From an uncultured Erwinia sp. (GTDB taxonomy: Bacteria; Pseudomonadota; Gammaproteobacteria; Enterobacterales; Enterobacteriaceae): a stretch of 39,851 nt of DNA. The number at the start of each line of letters is the position of its first letter. Position 1 is the stretch's first letter. This document shows positions 6,881 to 14,847 of the stretch, in pieces. The DNA lies in assembly GCA_946221915.1 (NCBI GenBank), contig CAMIKG010000044.1, forward strand, positions 1 through 39,851. The letters run 5' to 3'. The position numbers were made by a program, and so were the translations under genes. The notes beneath the pieces were generated by a model. The model did not search any database. It worked only from the letters and a program-made list of their open reading frames with translations, and had not been told where the DNA came from.

Positions 6881-7738
6881 ATGACCAAAGAAATGCAAAC
6901 TTTAGCTATCGCTCCTTTAGGCAACCTGGAATCTTATATCCGGGCCGCTAACGTCTGGCCGATGTTGTCGGCAGAAGAGGAAAAGGCGCTGGCTGAACGG
7001 CTGCATTACCAGGGCGATCTGGATGCAGCTAAAACGCTGATCCTGTCCCACCTGCGCTTCGTTGTTCATGTCGCTCGTAACTATTCCGGTTACGGCCTGC
7101 CGCAGGCGGACCTGATTCAGGAAGGGAATATCGGCCTGATGAAAGCCGTGCGCCGCTTTAACCCTGATGTTGGCGTGCGTCTGGTTTCCTTTGCCGTGCA
7201 CTGGATTAAAGCCGAGATCCACGAATATGTGCTGCGTAACTGGCGCATCGTGAAAGTCGCGACCACCAAAGCACAGCGTAAGCTGTTCTTTAACCTGCGC
7301 AAAACCAAGCAGCGTCTGGGCTGGTTTAACCAGGATGAAGTGGAAATGGTGGCGCGTGAGCTGGGCGTAACCAGTAAAGACGTGCGGGAAATGGAATCGC
7401 GCATGGCTGCGCAGGATATGACCTTTGACCTGTCGTCTGACGACGAATCGGGCGAAGGCAAATCCATGGCGCCGGTGCTGTATCTGCAGGATAAAACCTC
7501 TGACTTTGCCGACGGCATTGAAGAGGACAACTGGGATAACCACGCTGCCGATAAGCTGAGCGATGCGTTACAGGGGCTGGATGAGCGTAGCCAGCATATT
7601 ATTCGTGCCCGCTGGCTGGACGACGACAACAAAACCACCCTGCAGGAACTGGCCGATCAGTATGGTGTTTCTGCTGAGCGTGTCCGCCAGCTGGAGAAAA
7701 ACGCCATGAAGAAACTGCGTATGGCGATCGAAGCGTAA
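6881..7738 (+). CDS. rpoH: RNA polymerase heat-shock sigma factor RpoH (sigma-32)
   Basis: RpoH directs RNA polymerase to heat-shock promoters for chaperones and proteases. The 285-residue protein has region 2 (LILSHLRFVVHVARNYSGYGLPQADLIQEGNIGLM in outline, with FAVHWIKAEIHEYVLRNWRIVK), the RpoH-specific region C box (QRKLFFNLRKTKQRLGWF, about residues 132-149) that governs turnover by DnaK/FtsH, and region 4 with the helix-turn-helix TLQELADQYGVSAERVRQLEK. Length is 285 aa against 284 in E. coli. The start has GAGAGGG upstream. The early codons (AATGCAAACTTTAGC) are close to the E. coli stretch that folds into the translation thermosensor, so heat control of translation is probably conserved. 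An intrinsic terminator follows. Confidence 0.98.
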   Translation: MTKEMQTLAIAPLGNLESYIRAANVWPMLSAEEEKALAERLHYQGDLDAAKTLILSHLRFVVHVARNYSGYGLPQADLIQEGNIGLMKAVRRFNPDVGVRLVSFAVHWIKAEIHEYVLRNWRIVKVATTKAQRKLFFNLRKTKQRLGWFNQDEVEMVARELGVTSKDVREMESRMAAQDMTFDLSSDDESGEGKSMAPVLYLQDKTSDFADGIEEDNWDNHAADKLSDALQGLDERSQHIIRARWLDDDNKTTLQELADQYGVSAERVRQLEKNAMKKLRMAIEA

Positions 7739-7770
7739 CGCATACCGCTGACTTTCCGGTCAGAAAGAAA

Positions 7771-7800
7771 AAGCCCCGTTTGTTAAAATGGGGCTTTTTT
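7771..7800 (+). terminator. Intrinsic terminator of rpoH
   Basis: AAGCCCC (7771-7777) pairs with GGGGCTT (7790-7796), followed by TTTT. An A-run precedes the stem, so it may also stop transcription coming from panM on the other strand. Confidence 0.9.
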
Positions 7801-7859
7801 ATTGCCAGCGTTAGAACGCTGCCGCGCCGCACTGCTGAATCAGCGGGCGCGCAGTGGGA

Positions 7860-8261
7860 TCAGACTGACATCACCTTTTTTACCCAGCCATCAATCTGGG
7901 TATGAAAACCGCAAGCCTGCATAAAGGCGGCGATGACCGCCGGGTCTTCACGGCCATCCTGCGCTATCCACCAGTGCATCAGCGAGGGGTTTTGCGCCAG
8001 CGTCTCTTCCAGCAGGTACCGGCCGACACCGCGACGCCGTGTCACCTCACGCACCTGCAAATCATACAGTTTGCCCTGCACGCCGCTGATCTCCAGACGC
8101 AGCGCCGCCAGCAGACGATCATTAAAACGCGCCGCATACAGCCGGTGCTGCTCATCCAGCGAGCCTTCCAGCGCCGCGATATTTTTTTCCGGCCAGATTT
8201 TGCCGAGATCCTGGCGATCCTGCTCGCTCAATTGTTGCAAGCGTATGATGGTCAGCTTCAT
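7860..8261 (-). CDS. panM: PanD regulatory factor PanM (GNAT fold)
   Basis: PanM (YhhK) binds the aspartate decarboxylase zymogen PanD, promotes its self-cleavage and adjusts it to coenzyme A levels in enterobacteria. The 133-residue product starts MKLTIIRL, as in E. coli PanM, and has the acetyl-CoA/CoA-binding loop RRRGVGRYLLEE and conserved ARFNDRLLAALRL and FMQACGF blocks. I chose ATG at 8261 because AGGTGG lies five bases upstream; a GTG nine bases earlier is part of that site. It is oriented against its neighbours, as in E. coli. The 121 bp to rpoH hold only the terminator; livJ, which sits there in E. coli, is absent. Confidence 0.93.
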   Translation of the reverse strand: MKLTIIRLQQLSEQDRQDLGKIWPEKNIAALEGSLDEQHRLYAARFNDRLLAALRLEISGVQGKLYDLQVREVTRRRGVGRYLLEETLAQNPSLMHWWIAQDGREDPAVIAAFMQACGFHTQIDGWVKKVMSV

Positions 8262-8662
8262 GTTATCCACCTGCTACGGTTTAAAGGGATATTGTAGCGA
8301 ATATGCCACTCCCGGGGCGCGTAACTTTTCCCGTGCCAAAACGACGCGATCTGTTTTTGATGCGCGCCCAGGGCCGAGTAAAAAATCAGATTGCGACTAT
8401 ATTAACAGCATAACTCGCTGGCTCAGCGGCTAATACGCCACCAATTTCACCAGGGGATCGTGCTGTTTAGACCGCTGTTTTCTGTATGTGTCAGTTGATT
8501 TACAGAAGAAAATTCCTGTTTAATAACCTGAAAAATAAAGCCTTATTATTACAAAATGCCTTTTTTACCGCTAACTCGTTATTAGCTAACAGGTTTTTGC
8601 GTTAAATCAGGCAAAAAAATAACCAGCAATCACACAACAGACCAAAAGATGGGGAAGTGCGG
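8262..8662. other. Intergenic region between panM and livK
   Basis: This 401-bp divergent gap has no credible gene. The panM-proximal half is GC-balanced; the 8490-8640 half is strongly AT-rich with runs of A and T and a small inverted repeat (GTTA-TTAGC-TAAC, near 8579-8591). An AT-rich leader is consistent with Lrp/H-NS control of liv genes known in E. coli, but I cannot assign a definite promoter or operator. A TATATT near 8398 lacks a good -35 box. Confidence 0.5.
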
Positions 8663-9778
8663 ATGAAAATCAGTAAAGGTAGCGCGTTTCTGGCAGGCTG
8701 CGTTGCACTGGCGATGAGCCACGCGGCGCTGGCGGAAGATATCAAAGTGGCCATCGTCGGGGCGAAAACTGGCCCTGTTGCCCAGTATGGCGATATGGAA
8801 TTCACCGGCGCTAAGCAAGCTATCGAAGATATCAATAAAAAAGGTGGCGTGAACGGCAACAAACTGGTCGGCGTCGAGTATGACGATGCCTGTGACCCGA
8901 AACAGGCGGTTGCTGTGGCGAACAAAGTGATCAACGACGGCATTCGTTACGTGATCGGCCACCTGTGCTCTTCCTCAACCCAGCCAGCATCCGATATTTA
9001 TGAAGATGAAGGCATCATCATGATCACTCCGGCGGCCACGGCACCTGACCTGACCACGCGTGGTTACAAACTGGTGATGCGCACCACGGGCCTTGATTCC
9101 GATCAGGGCCCAACCGCAGCGAAATATATCGTTGATACCATCAAGCCACAGCGTATCGCCGTGGTGCACGACAAGCAGCAGTATGGTGAAGGTCTGGCGC
9201 GTTCTGTTCAGGACAGCCTGAAGAAAGCGAAAGCCAATGTGGTGCTGTTCGAAGGCGTCACCGCAGGTGAAAAAGATTTCTCAACCCTGGTGGATCGCCT
9301 GAAGAAAGAGAACATTGACTTTGTTTACTTCGGCGGCTACTACCCGGAGATGGGCCAGATCCTGCGTCAGGCGCGCACTGCCGGTCTGAAAGCGCAGTTT
9401 ATGGGACCAGAGGGCGTGGGCAACTCTTCCCTGTCTAATATCGCGGGCGATGCCTCAGAAGGCATGCTGGTTACCCTGCCGAAGCGTTACGACCAGGTTG
9501 CCGCTAACCAGCCGATCGTAGATGCGCTGAAAGCGAAGAAACTGGACCCAACCGGCCCATTTGTCTGGACCACTTACGCAGCGCTGCAGTCTCTGACCGC
9601 CGGTATCGAACGCAGCAAGAGTACTGAGCCTGCCGATATTGTGAAAAACCTGAAAGAAGGCCAGCCAGTACCGACCGTGATGGGCGATCTGAGCTGGGAT
9701 GCGAAGGGCGACTTGAAGGGCTTCGAGTTCGGTATCTTCAAATGGCATGCGGACGGTACTTCTACCGCAGTGAAGTAA
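8663..9778 (+). CDS. livK: Branched-chain amino acid ABC transporter, periplasmic binding protein
   Basis: A 371-residue type I periplasmic binding protein for leucine and probably isoleucine and valine. The Sec signal peptide is MKISKGSAFLAGCVALAMSH with the predicted cut at AALA/EDIK (about residue 24). The mature protein has GPVAQYGD, YDDACDPKQAVAVANKV and HLCSSSTQPASDIYEDEG, which line the ligand cleft in LivJ/LivK. Start at 8663 follows GGGGAA. It is the only binding-protein gene in this liv cluster; some segments look like LivJ (MITPAATAP, QYGD) and others like LivK (KLVGVEYDDA, GMLVT.PKRYDQ). A hairpin separates it from livHMGF, as expected if the binding protein is made in excess. Confidence 0.93.
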   Translation: MKISKGSAFLAGCVALAMSHAALAEDIKVAIVGAKTGPVAQYGDMEFTGAKQAIEDINKKGGVNGNKLVGVEYDDACDPKQAVAVANKVINDGIRYVIGHLCSSSTQPASDIYEDEGIIMITPAATAPDLTTRGYKLVMRTTGLDSDQGPTAAKYIVDTIKPQRIAVVHDKQQYGEGLARSVQDSLKKAKANVVLFEGVTAGEKDFSTLVDRLKKENIDFVYFGGYYPEMGQILRQARTAGLKAQFMGPEGVGNSSLSNIAGDASEGMLVTLPKRYDQVAANQPIVDALKAKKLDPTGPFVWTTYAALQSLTAGIERSKSTEPADIVKNLKEGQPVPTVMGDLSWDAKGDLKGFEFGIFKWHADGTSTAVK

Positions 9779-9795
9779 GCAAAGATTGTCATCAC

Positions 9796-9830
9796 ATCCC
9801 GCGGCCACCGGCTGCGGGATTGCTGTTTTT
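9796..9830 (+). terminator. Hairpin with T-run between livK and livH
   Basis: ATCCCGC (9796-9802) pairs with GCGGGAT (9814-9820), and TTTTT ends at 9830 after a short TGCTG. It probably ends part of livK transcripts or protects their 3' end, lowering expression of the membrane subunits relative to the binding protein. livHMGF has no evident separate strong promoter, so readthrough is likely. Confidence 0.65.
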
Positions 9831-9871
9831 GGTACCTTCCGCTTATCCGCGGATTTGTAAGGTAATAAGGT

Positions 9872-10798
9872 ATGTCCGAGCAGTTTCTCTATTTTCTGCA
9901 GCAAATGTTCAACGGCGTGACGTTGGGCAGCACCTATGCGCTGATCGCCATTGGTTACACCATGGTGTACGGCATCATCGGCATGATCAACTTTGCCCAC
10001 GGCGAAGTGTATATGATTGGCAGCTACGTCTCCTTTATCGTTATCGCTGCGCTGATGATGATGGGTATCGACGTGGGCTGGCTGCTGATCGCCGCCGGTT
10101 TCATTATGGCGATCGTGATCGCCAGCGCCTACGGCTGGAGTATTGAGCGCGTGGCGTATAAGCCCGTGCGATCCTCCAAACGCCTGATCGCGCTGATCTC
10201 CGCAATAGGGATGTCGATCTTCTTACAAAACTACGTCAGCCTGACGCAGGGCTCGCGCGATCTGGCGCTGCCGAGCCTGATCACCGGCCAGTGGAAGCTG
10301 GCGGAGAGCAACGGCTTTGCGGCCACCATCACCACCATGCAGGCGGTGATCTGGGGAGTGACCTTCCTTGCCATGCTGGCGCTGACGCTGTTTATCCGTT
10401 ATTCACGTATGGGGCGCGCCTGCCGCGCCTGTGCGGAAGACCTGAAAATGGCCAGCCTGCTGGGAATTAACACTGACCGTGTCATCTCGCTGACCTTTGT
10501 TATTGGTGCGGCGATGGCGGCTGTCGCAGGCGTGCTGCTGGGCCAGTTCTATGGCGTGATTAACCCTTACATCGGCTTTATGGCCGGGATGAAGGCGTTT
10601 ACTGCCGCGGTGCTGGGCGGTATCGGCAGTATCCCTGGCGCGATGCTGGGTGGCTTGATCCTTGGTATTGCCGAGGCGCTGACCTCTGCCTACCTCAGTA
10701 CCGAATATAAAGATGTGGTCTCCTTTGCGCTGCTGATTGTGGTGCTGCTGGTGATGCCAACCGGTATCCTCGGCCGTCCGGAGGTCGAGAAAGTATGA
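9872..10798 (+). CDS. livH: Branched-chain amino acid ABC transporter permease LivH
   Basis: LivH forms the membrane channel of the LIV-I importer with LivM. The 308-residue protein matches E. coli LivH in length and has about eight hydrophobic helices. Family signatures include GVTLGSTYALIAIGYTMVYG, INFAHGEVYMIG and, near the C-terminus, FTAAVLGGIGSIPGAMLGG. The conserved cytoplasmic coupling segment RACAEDLKMASLLGINTDRV contacts the LivG/LivF ATPases. AAGGTAATAAGG precedes the ATG at 9872. The stop overlaps the livM start (ATGA, 10795-10798), so translation is coupled. Confidence 0.97.
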   Translation: MSEQFLYFLQQMFNGVTLGSTYALIAIGYTMVYGIIGMINFAHGEVYMIGSYVSFIVIAALMMMGIDVGWLLIAAGFIMAIVIASAYGWSIERVAYKPVRSSKRLIALISAIGMSIFLQNYVSLTQGSRDLALPSLITGQWKLAESNGFAATITTMQAVIWGVTFLAMLALTLFIRYSRMGRACRACAEDLKMASLLGINTDRVISLTFVIGAAMAAVAGVLLGQFYGVINPYIGFMAGMKAFTAAVLGGIGSIPGAMLGGLILGIAEALTSAYLSTEYKDVVSFALLIVVLLVMPTGILGRPEVEKV

Positions 10799-12069
10799 AA
10801 CAGCTTAATCTGGTCAATGCCGTTGTTTCGGCATTGATGTTGCTGATTCTGGCCTCCTTCTTTATGGGGATGCGCCTCAGTCTTGATGGCACGCAACTGG
10901 TGGTGAACAACGCTGGCAGCGTGCGCTGGAACTGGATTGCTGCCGGTTGTGCGGTGGTGTTTCTGTTCCAGCTGGTGCGCCCGCTGTTCCAGAGCGGTCT
11001 GAAGAAGATTGGCGGTCCTTCCTTTGTGCTGCCGAGTTTCGATGGTTCCACGCCGAAACAAAAACTGCTGGCGTTAGTGCTGATTATCGCGGCGGTCGCC
11101 TGGCCATTCCTGGTGTCGCGCGGCACGGTGGATATCGCCACGCTGACGATGATTTATGTGATCCTTGGCCTCGGTCTGAACGTGGTAGTGGGCCTGTCCG
11201 GCCTGCTGGTGCTGGGCTACGGTGGCTTCTACGCCATTGGCGCTTACACCTTCGCGCTGCTGAACCATTACTATGGTCTCGGTTTCTGGGAGTGCCTGCC
11301 GCTGGCGGGACTGGTGGCGGCGCTGTTCGGTCTGCTGCTGGGCTTTCCGGTGCTGCGTCTGCGCGGTGACTATCTGGCGATTGTGACGCTGGGCTTCGGT
11401 GAAATTGTGCGTATCCTGCTGCTGAACAACACCGAGATTACCGGCGGGCCAAACGGTATCAGCCAGATCCCGAAACCCACCTTCTTCGGCCTCGAATTTA
11501 ACCGCAGCGCGCGTGATGGCGGCTGGGACACGTTCCACAATTTCTTTGGCCTGCAGTATGACCCGGGCGACCGCATTATCTTCCTGTATCTGGTGGCGCT
11601 GCTGCTGGTGGTGCTGACGCTGTTTGTGATTAACCGCTTACTGCGTATGCCGCTTGGTCGTGCATGGGAAGCGCTGCGTGAAGATGAAATCGCCTGTCGT
11701 TCACTGGGCTTGAGTCCGCGTCGTATCAAGCTGACCGCCTTTACCATCAGCGCCGCGTTTGCCGGTTTCGCCGGTACGCTGTTTGCCGCGCGTCAGGGCT
11801 TTGTCAGCCCGGAATCGTTTACCTTCGCTGAATCGGCGTTTGTGCTGGCAATTGTGGTGCTCGGCGGTATGGGCTCGCAATTTGCGGTGATTCTGGCGGC
11901 GGTACTGCTGGTGGTGTCCCGGGAAATGATGCGCGATCTGAATGAATACAGCATGTTAGTGCTGGGTGCGCTGATGGTGCTGATGATGATCTGGCGTCCG
12001 CAGGGACTGCTGCCGATGCAGCGTCCGCAGCTGAAGCTGAAACGCGACGGGAAAGGAGAGCAGGCATGA
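10795..12069 (+). CDS. livM: Branched-chain amino acid ABC transporter permease LivM
   Basis: LivM is the second membrane subunit of the LIV importer. The 424-residue protein (E. coli 425) has an N-terminal extension with two hydrophobic segments, then the family core: IYVILGLGLNVVVGLSGLLVLGYGGFYAIGAY, LRGDYLAIVTLGFGEIVRILLLN and the coupling segment GRAWEALREDEIACRSLGLSP. The late motif ESAFVLAIVVLGGMGSQ parallels that of LivH. It starts inside the livH stop codon and ends by overlapping livG by 4 bp (ATGA at 12066-12069), so the four genes form one tightly packed unit. Confidence 0.97.
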   Translation: MKQLNLVNAVVSALMLLILASFFMGMRLSLDGTQLVVNNAGSVRWNWIAAGCAVVFLFQLVRPLFQSGLKKIGGPSFVLPSFDGSTPKQKLLALVLIIAAVAWPFLVSRGTVDIATLTMIYVILGLGLNVVVGLSGLLVLGYGGFYAIGAYTFALLNHYYGLGFWECLPLAGLVAALFGLLLGFPVLRLRGDYLAIVTLGFGEIVRILLLNNTEITGGPNGISQIPKPTFFGLEFNRSARDGGWDTFHNFFGLQYDPGDRIIFLYLVALLLVVLTLFVINRLLRMPLGRAWEALREDEIACRSLGLSPRRIKLTAFTISAAFAGFAGTLFAARQGFVSPESFTFAESAFVLAIVVLGGMGSQFAVILAAVLLVVSREMMRDLNEYSMLVLGALMVLMMIWRPQGLLPMQRPQLKLKRDGKGEQA

Positions 12070-12833
12070 GTCAGCCTTTACTGGCCGTTGATGGCCTGAT
12101 GATGCGTTTTGGCGGTCTGCTGGCAGTCAACAACGTGCAGCTGGAGCTGCATCCACAGGAGATCGTGTCGCTGATTGGCCCGAACGGCGCGGGTAAAACC
12201 ACGGTGTTTAACTGCCTGACCGGGTTTTATCGCCCGACGGGCGGTACGATTAAACTGCGCGACCAGCATCTGGAAGGGCTGCCGGGGCAGAAAATCGCCC
12301 GCATGGGCATTGTGCGGACTTTCCAGCATGTGCGCCTGTTCCGCGAAATGACGGTGATTGAAAACCTGCTAGTGGCGCAGCATCAGCATCTGAAGAGCGG
12401 CGTGTTCTCTGGTTTGCTGAAAACGCCAGCGTTCCGGCGCAGCGAAAGTGAAGCGCTGGATCGCGCCGCCACCTGGCTGCAGCGCGTTGGCCTGCTGGAG
12501 ATGGCGAACCGCCAGGCGGGCAACCTGGCTTATGGTCAGCAACGTCGGCTGGAAATCGCCCGTTGCATGGTGACGCAGCCGGAAATCCTGATGCTGGACG
12601 AACCGGCAGCAGGGCTTAACCCGCGTGAAACCCATGAGCTGGATGAGCTGATCGCCGAACTGCGTGGCGAGCATAAAGTTACCGTGCTGTTAATTGAACA
12701 TGATATGAAACTGGTGATGGGTATTTCTGACCGTATTTATGTGGTGAATCAGGGTACGCCGCTGGCGAATGGCAAACCGGACGAAATCCGCAATAACCCG
12801 GATGTTATCCGCGCGTATTTAGGTGAGGCGTAA
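12066..12833 (+). CDS. livG: Branched-chain amino acid ABC transporter ATP-binding protein LivG
   Basis: LivG is one of the two different ATPases powering LIV import at the cytoplasmic face. The 255-residue protein equals E. coli LivG in length. It has Walker A GPNGAGKT (about residues 38-45), the Q-loop region RTFQHVRLF, the variant signature LAYGQQRRLEIAR, Walker B ILMLDEPAAGLNP and the switch His in LLIEHDMKLVM. AAAGGAGAG upstream, inside livM, is a strong ribosome-binding site. livF starts 1 bp after its stop. Confidence 0.97.
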   Translation: MSQPLLAVDGLMMRFGGLLAVNNVQLELHPQEIVSLIGPNGAGKTTVFNCLTGFYRPTGGTIKLRDQHLEGLPGQKIARMGIVRTFQHVRLFREMTVIENLLVAQHQHLKSGVFSGLLKTPAFRRSESEALDRAATWLQRVGLLEMANRQAGNLAYGQQRRLEIARCMVTQPEILMLDEPAAGLNPRETHELDELIAELRGEHKVTVLLIEHDMKLVMGISDRIYVVNQGTPLANGKPDEIRNNPDVIRAYLGEA

Positions 12834-12834
12834 G

Positions 12835-13548
12835 ATGGCGAACCCGATTTTAACCTTAAGCAACGTCAGCGCTCATTACGGCAAAATTCAGGCGCTGCAC
12901 GGGGTAAGCCTGCATATCGATCAGGGCGAGATCGTCACCCTGATTGGCGCGAACGGCGCAGGCAAGACCACGCTGCTGGGCACGCTGTGCGGTGAGCCTC
13001 GCGCCAGCAGCGGGGTAATTACCTTTGATGGCAAAGCGATCACTGACTGGCAGACGGCACGTATTATGCGTGAGGCGATTGCGATTGTGCCGGAAGGGCG
13101 GCGGGTATTCTCCCGGATGACGGTGGAAGAGAACCTGGCGATGGGCGGCTTCTTTGCTTCTCGTGATCAGTATCAGCAGCGTATTGAACGTGTGTTCGAA
13201 CTGTTTCCGCGTCTGCTGGAGCGTCGGGTTCAGCGTGCGGGCACCATGTCCGGCGGTGAACAGCAAATGCTGGCGATTGGCCGTGCGCTGATGAGTCAGC
13301 CGCGTCTGCTGCTGCTGGATGAACCGTCGCTGGGTCTGGCGCCGATTATTATCCAGCAGATTTTCGACACCATTGAGCAGCTGCGTGAAGAAGGGATGAC
13401 CATCTTCCTGGTGGAGCAGAACGCCAATCAGGCGCTGAAGCTCGCCGACCGCGGCTATGTGCTGGAAAACGGCCATGTGGTGCTGGAAGACAGCGGCGAC
13501 GCGCTGCTGGCTAACGAAGCGGTCAGAAGCGCCTATCTCGGCGGCTAA
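12835..13548 (+). CDS. livF: Branched-chain amino acid ABC transporter ATP-binding protein LivF
   Basis: The second ATPase of the LIV importer. Starting at ATG 12835 (one base after the livG TAA, with AGGTGAGG upstream) gives 237 residues, the E. coli length; an upstream in-frame extension adds only 4 residues and is not needed. It shows Walker A GANGAGKTT, the Q-loop area AIVPEGRRVFSRMTVEENL, signature MSGGEQQMLAIGRAL, Walker B LLLLDEPSLGLAP and switch His region replaced by the family's FLVEQNANQAL (Gln instead of His, normal for LivF). A terminator ends the operon 32 bp later. Confidence 0.97.
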   Translation: MANPILTLSNVSAHYGKIQALHGVSLHIDQGEIVTLIGANGAGKTTLLGTLCGEPRASSGVITFDGKAITDWQTARIMREAIAIVPEGRRVFSRMTVEENLAMGGFFASRDQYQQRIERVFELFPRLLERRVQRAGTMSGGEQQMLAIGRALMSQPRLLLLDEPSLGLAPIIIQQIFDTIEQLREEGMTIFLVEQNANQALKLADRGYVLENGHVVLEDSGDALLANEAVRSAYLGG

Positions 13549-13580
13549 GCAACGCTGCGTGGTGACGGACTGAAAACCTT

Positions 13581-13614
13581 CGGCCTGCTTTGCAGGCCGA
13601 TTTCATTCTGTTTT
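13581..13614 (+). terminator. Intrinsic terminator of the liv operon
   Basis: CGGCCTGC (13581-13588) pairs perfectly with GCAGGCCG (13592-13599) over a TTT loop, followed by the T-rich ATTTCATTCTGTTTT. Confidence 0.85.
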
Positions 13615-13702
13615 GCGTAGTGTGCCGAAGTGTTCGATTTTTAATCACTTGTCACAACAGATAATATATCCGGCATTCAATGGACTGACAGGATGCCGGG
13701 AC

Positions 13703-14629
13703 ATGGTTATCACCCCCACACCGCACGATGCGATTTTCAAAACGTTTCTTTGCCACCATGAAACTGCCCGCGACTTTTTACGCATCCATTTGCCAGCATC
13801 CTGGCTGCATCACTGCAACCTCTATACCCTGACGCTGGAACCGGCCAGTTTTATTGAGCACGATATGCGGGCGCTTCATTCTGATGTGCTCTACTCCATG
13901 AAAACGACCGCCGGCGACGGTTACATTTACTGCCTGATTGAGCACCAGAGTTCGCCGGATAAGCATATGACTTTCCGGCTGATGCGCTATGCATTAGCCG
14001 CCATGCAACGTCATCTCGACAATGTGGATGGCAAACTACCGCTGGTCATTCCGGTACTGTTTTATCACGGCGAGACCACGCCCTATCCCTTCTCAATGAA
14101 CTGGTTGCAGGCGTTTCACGATCCGCAACTTGCACGACAAATATACGCTGGCGATTTTCCATTGGTGGATGTCACTGTGATTACTGATGATGAAATTATG
14201 ACCCATCGCCATATGGCAACACTGGAGTTTATCCAGAAGCATATTCGCCAGCGCGATCTTATGGAGCTTATTGAGCAATTGTCCCTGCTCTTGCTTAATG
14301 GTTGTACTAATGACGAGCAGTTCATCACGCTGATAAACTATCTGTTGCAGGCGGGGAAGACTGCTTCATCGCAACGCTTTATCCGCGCGCTGGCGCAACA
14401 GACACGACAACATGGAGGAGAATGTATGGCTGTAGCACAACAGGCAGCACAATGGGGTGAACACCTGATGACCCTTGCTGAAGGATTAAAGTATGAGGGA
14501 TTTCAGGAAGGACTGATTAGGGCAAAACGGGAGGTTGCCGGAACCATGCTGGCTAAAGGTATGCCACTTATCATGGTGACGGAGCTGACCGGCCTCTCAG
14601 AAGATGAGCTGAAACAGATCTGCCATTAA
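13703..14629 (+). CDS. Rpn family recombination-promoting nuclease / putative transposase (YhgA-like), long form
   Basis: A 308-residue protein of the Rpn (YhgA/RpnA-E, PF04754-like) family of PD-(D/E)XK endonucleases. E. coli Rpn proteins cut DNA, stimulate recA-independent recombination and have been reported to be toxic in phage defence. It has the N-terminal family motif TPHDAIFKTFL (residues 6-16), the catalytic-core pattern HSDVLY (D61) and CLIEHQSS (E80-x-Q82), then RLMRYALAAM, VIPVLFYHGE and LEFIQKHIRQRDL. The C-terminus ends in the helical segment MPLIMVTELTGLSEDELKQI. ATG 13703 was chosen because homologues start just before TPHDA; its ribosome-binding site (AGGA, 10 bases away) is weak. 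It is inserted between liv and ugp, which adjoin in E. coli. No inverted repeats or target duplications were seen. Confidence 0.92.
   Translation: MVITPTPHDAIFKTFLCHHETARDFLRIHLPASWLHHCNLYTLTLEPASFIEHDMRALHSDVLYSMKTTAGDGYIYCLIEHQSSPDKHMTFRLMRYALAAMQRHLDNVDGKLPLVIPVLFYHGETTPYPFSMNWLQAFHDPQLARQIYAGDFPLVDVTVITDDEIMTHRHMATLEFIQKHIRQRDLMELIEQLSLLLLNGCTNDEQFITLINYLLQAGKTASSQRFIRALAQQTRQHGGECMAVAQQAAQWGEHLMTLAEGLKYEGFQEGLIRAKREVAGTMLAKGMPLIMVTELTGLSEDELKQICH
14426..14629 (+). CDS. Probable nested C-terminal product of the rpn gene (RpnS-like antitoxin candidate)
   Basis: Inside the rpn frame, GGAGGAG (14414-14420) stands five bases before an in-frame ATG at 14426, a far better ribosome-binding site than that of the full-length gene. 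Translation there gives 67 residues, MAVAQQAAQWGEH to the shared end, identical to Rpn residues 242-308. E. coli rpn genes have been reported to make such short C-terminal proteins (RpnS) that block the toxic long form. By position and start signal this is the same arrangement. A weak possible internal promoter is TTGAGC (14271-14276), 17 bp, CTTAAT (14294-14299). Expression and antitoxin function are inferred. Confidence 0.68.
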   Translation: MAVAQQAAQWGEHLMTLAEGLKYEGFQEGLIRAKREVAGTMLAKGMPLIMVTELTGLSEDELKQICH

Positions 14630-14721
14630 CCTCCAGCAGGCAGTGCCCTCCGGACGCTGCCTGCAGATGATTTATCTCACCGTAATATCATCCCTAAATA
14701 AAATTTTGCACGCGCGCTCAC

Positions 14722-14783
14722 GCGTCACGCGGCTGTCACCTTTCCGTCACAAGCCGTTTATCTCTCTGTCATTTTTCCATGCC
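14722..14783 (+). promoter_or_regulatory. PHO box array upstream of ugpB
   Basis: Seven-base units recur every 11 bp: GCGTCAC (14722), CTGTCAC (14733), CCGTCAC (14744), CGTTTAT (14755, weak), CTGTCAT (14766) and CCATGCC (14777, weak). The PhoB consensus is two CTGTCAT-like units spaced by 4 bp, so this equals up to three boxes, as known for E. coli ugpB. A TAAAAT at 14801-14806 could serve as -10. The ugp operon is inferred to be induced by phosphate starvation through PhoB. Confidence 0.85.
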
Positions 14784-14847
14784 ATGTTACATCCCGAACA
14801 TAAAATGCGTGAAATCGCGCGTAACAATCATGTCATGGGAAACTGAT

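Noticed and set aside
13703..14629. Complete insertion sequence or transposon around the rpn gene
   Set aside because: No terminal inverted repeats or flanking duplications found; the liv terminator and ugp PHO boxes directly border it.
14643..14846. 67-codon frame before ugpB
   Set aside because: Covers the PHO box array; no start signal, region is regulatory.
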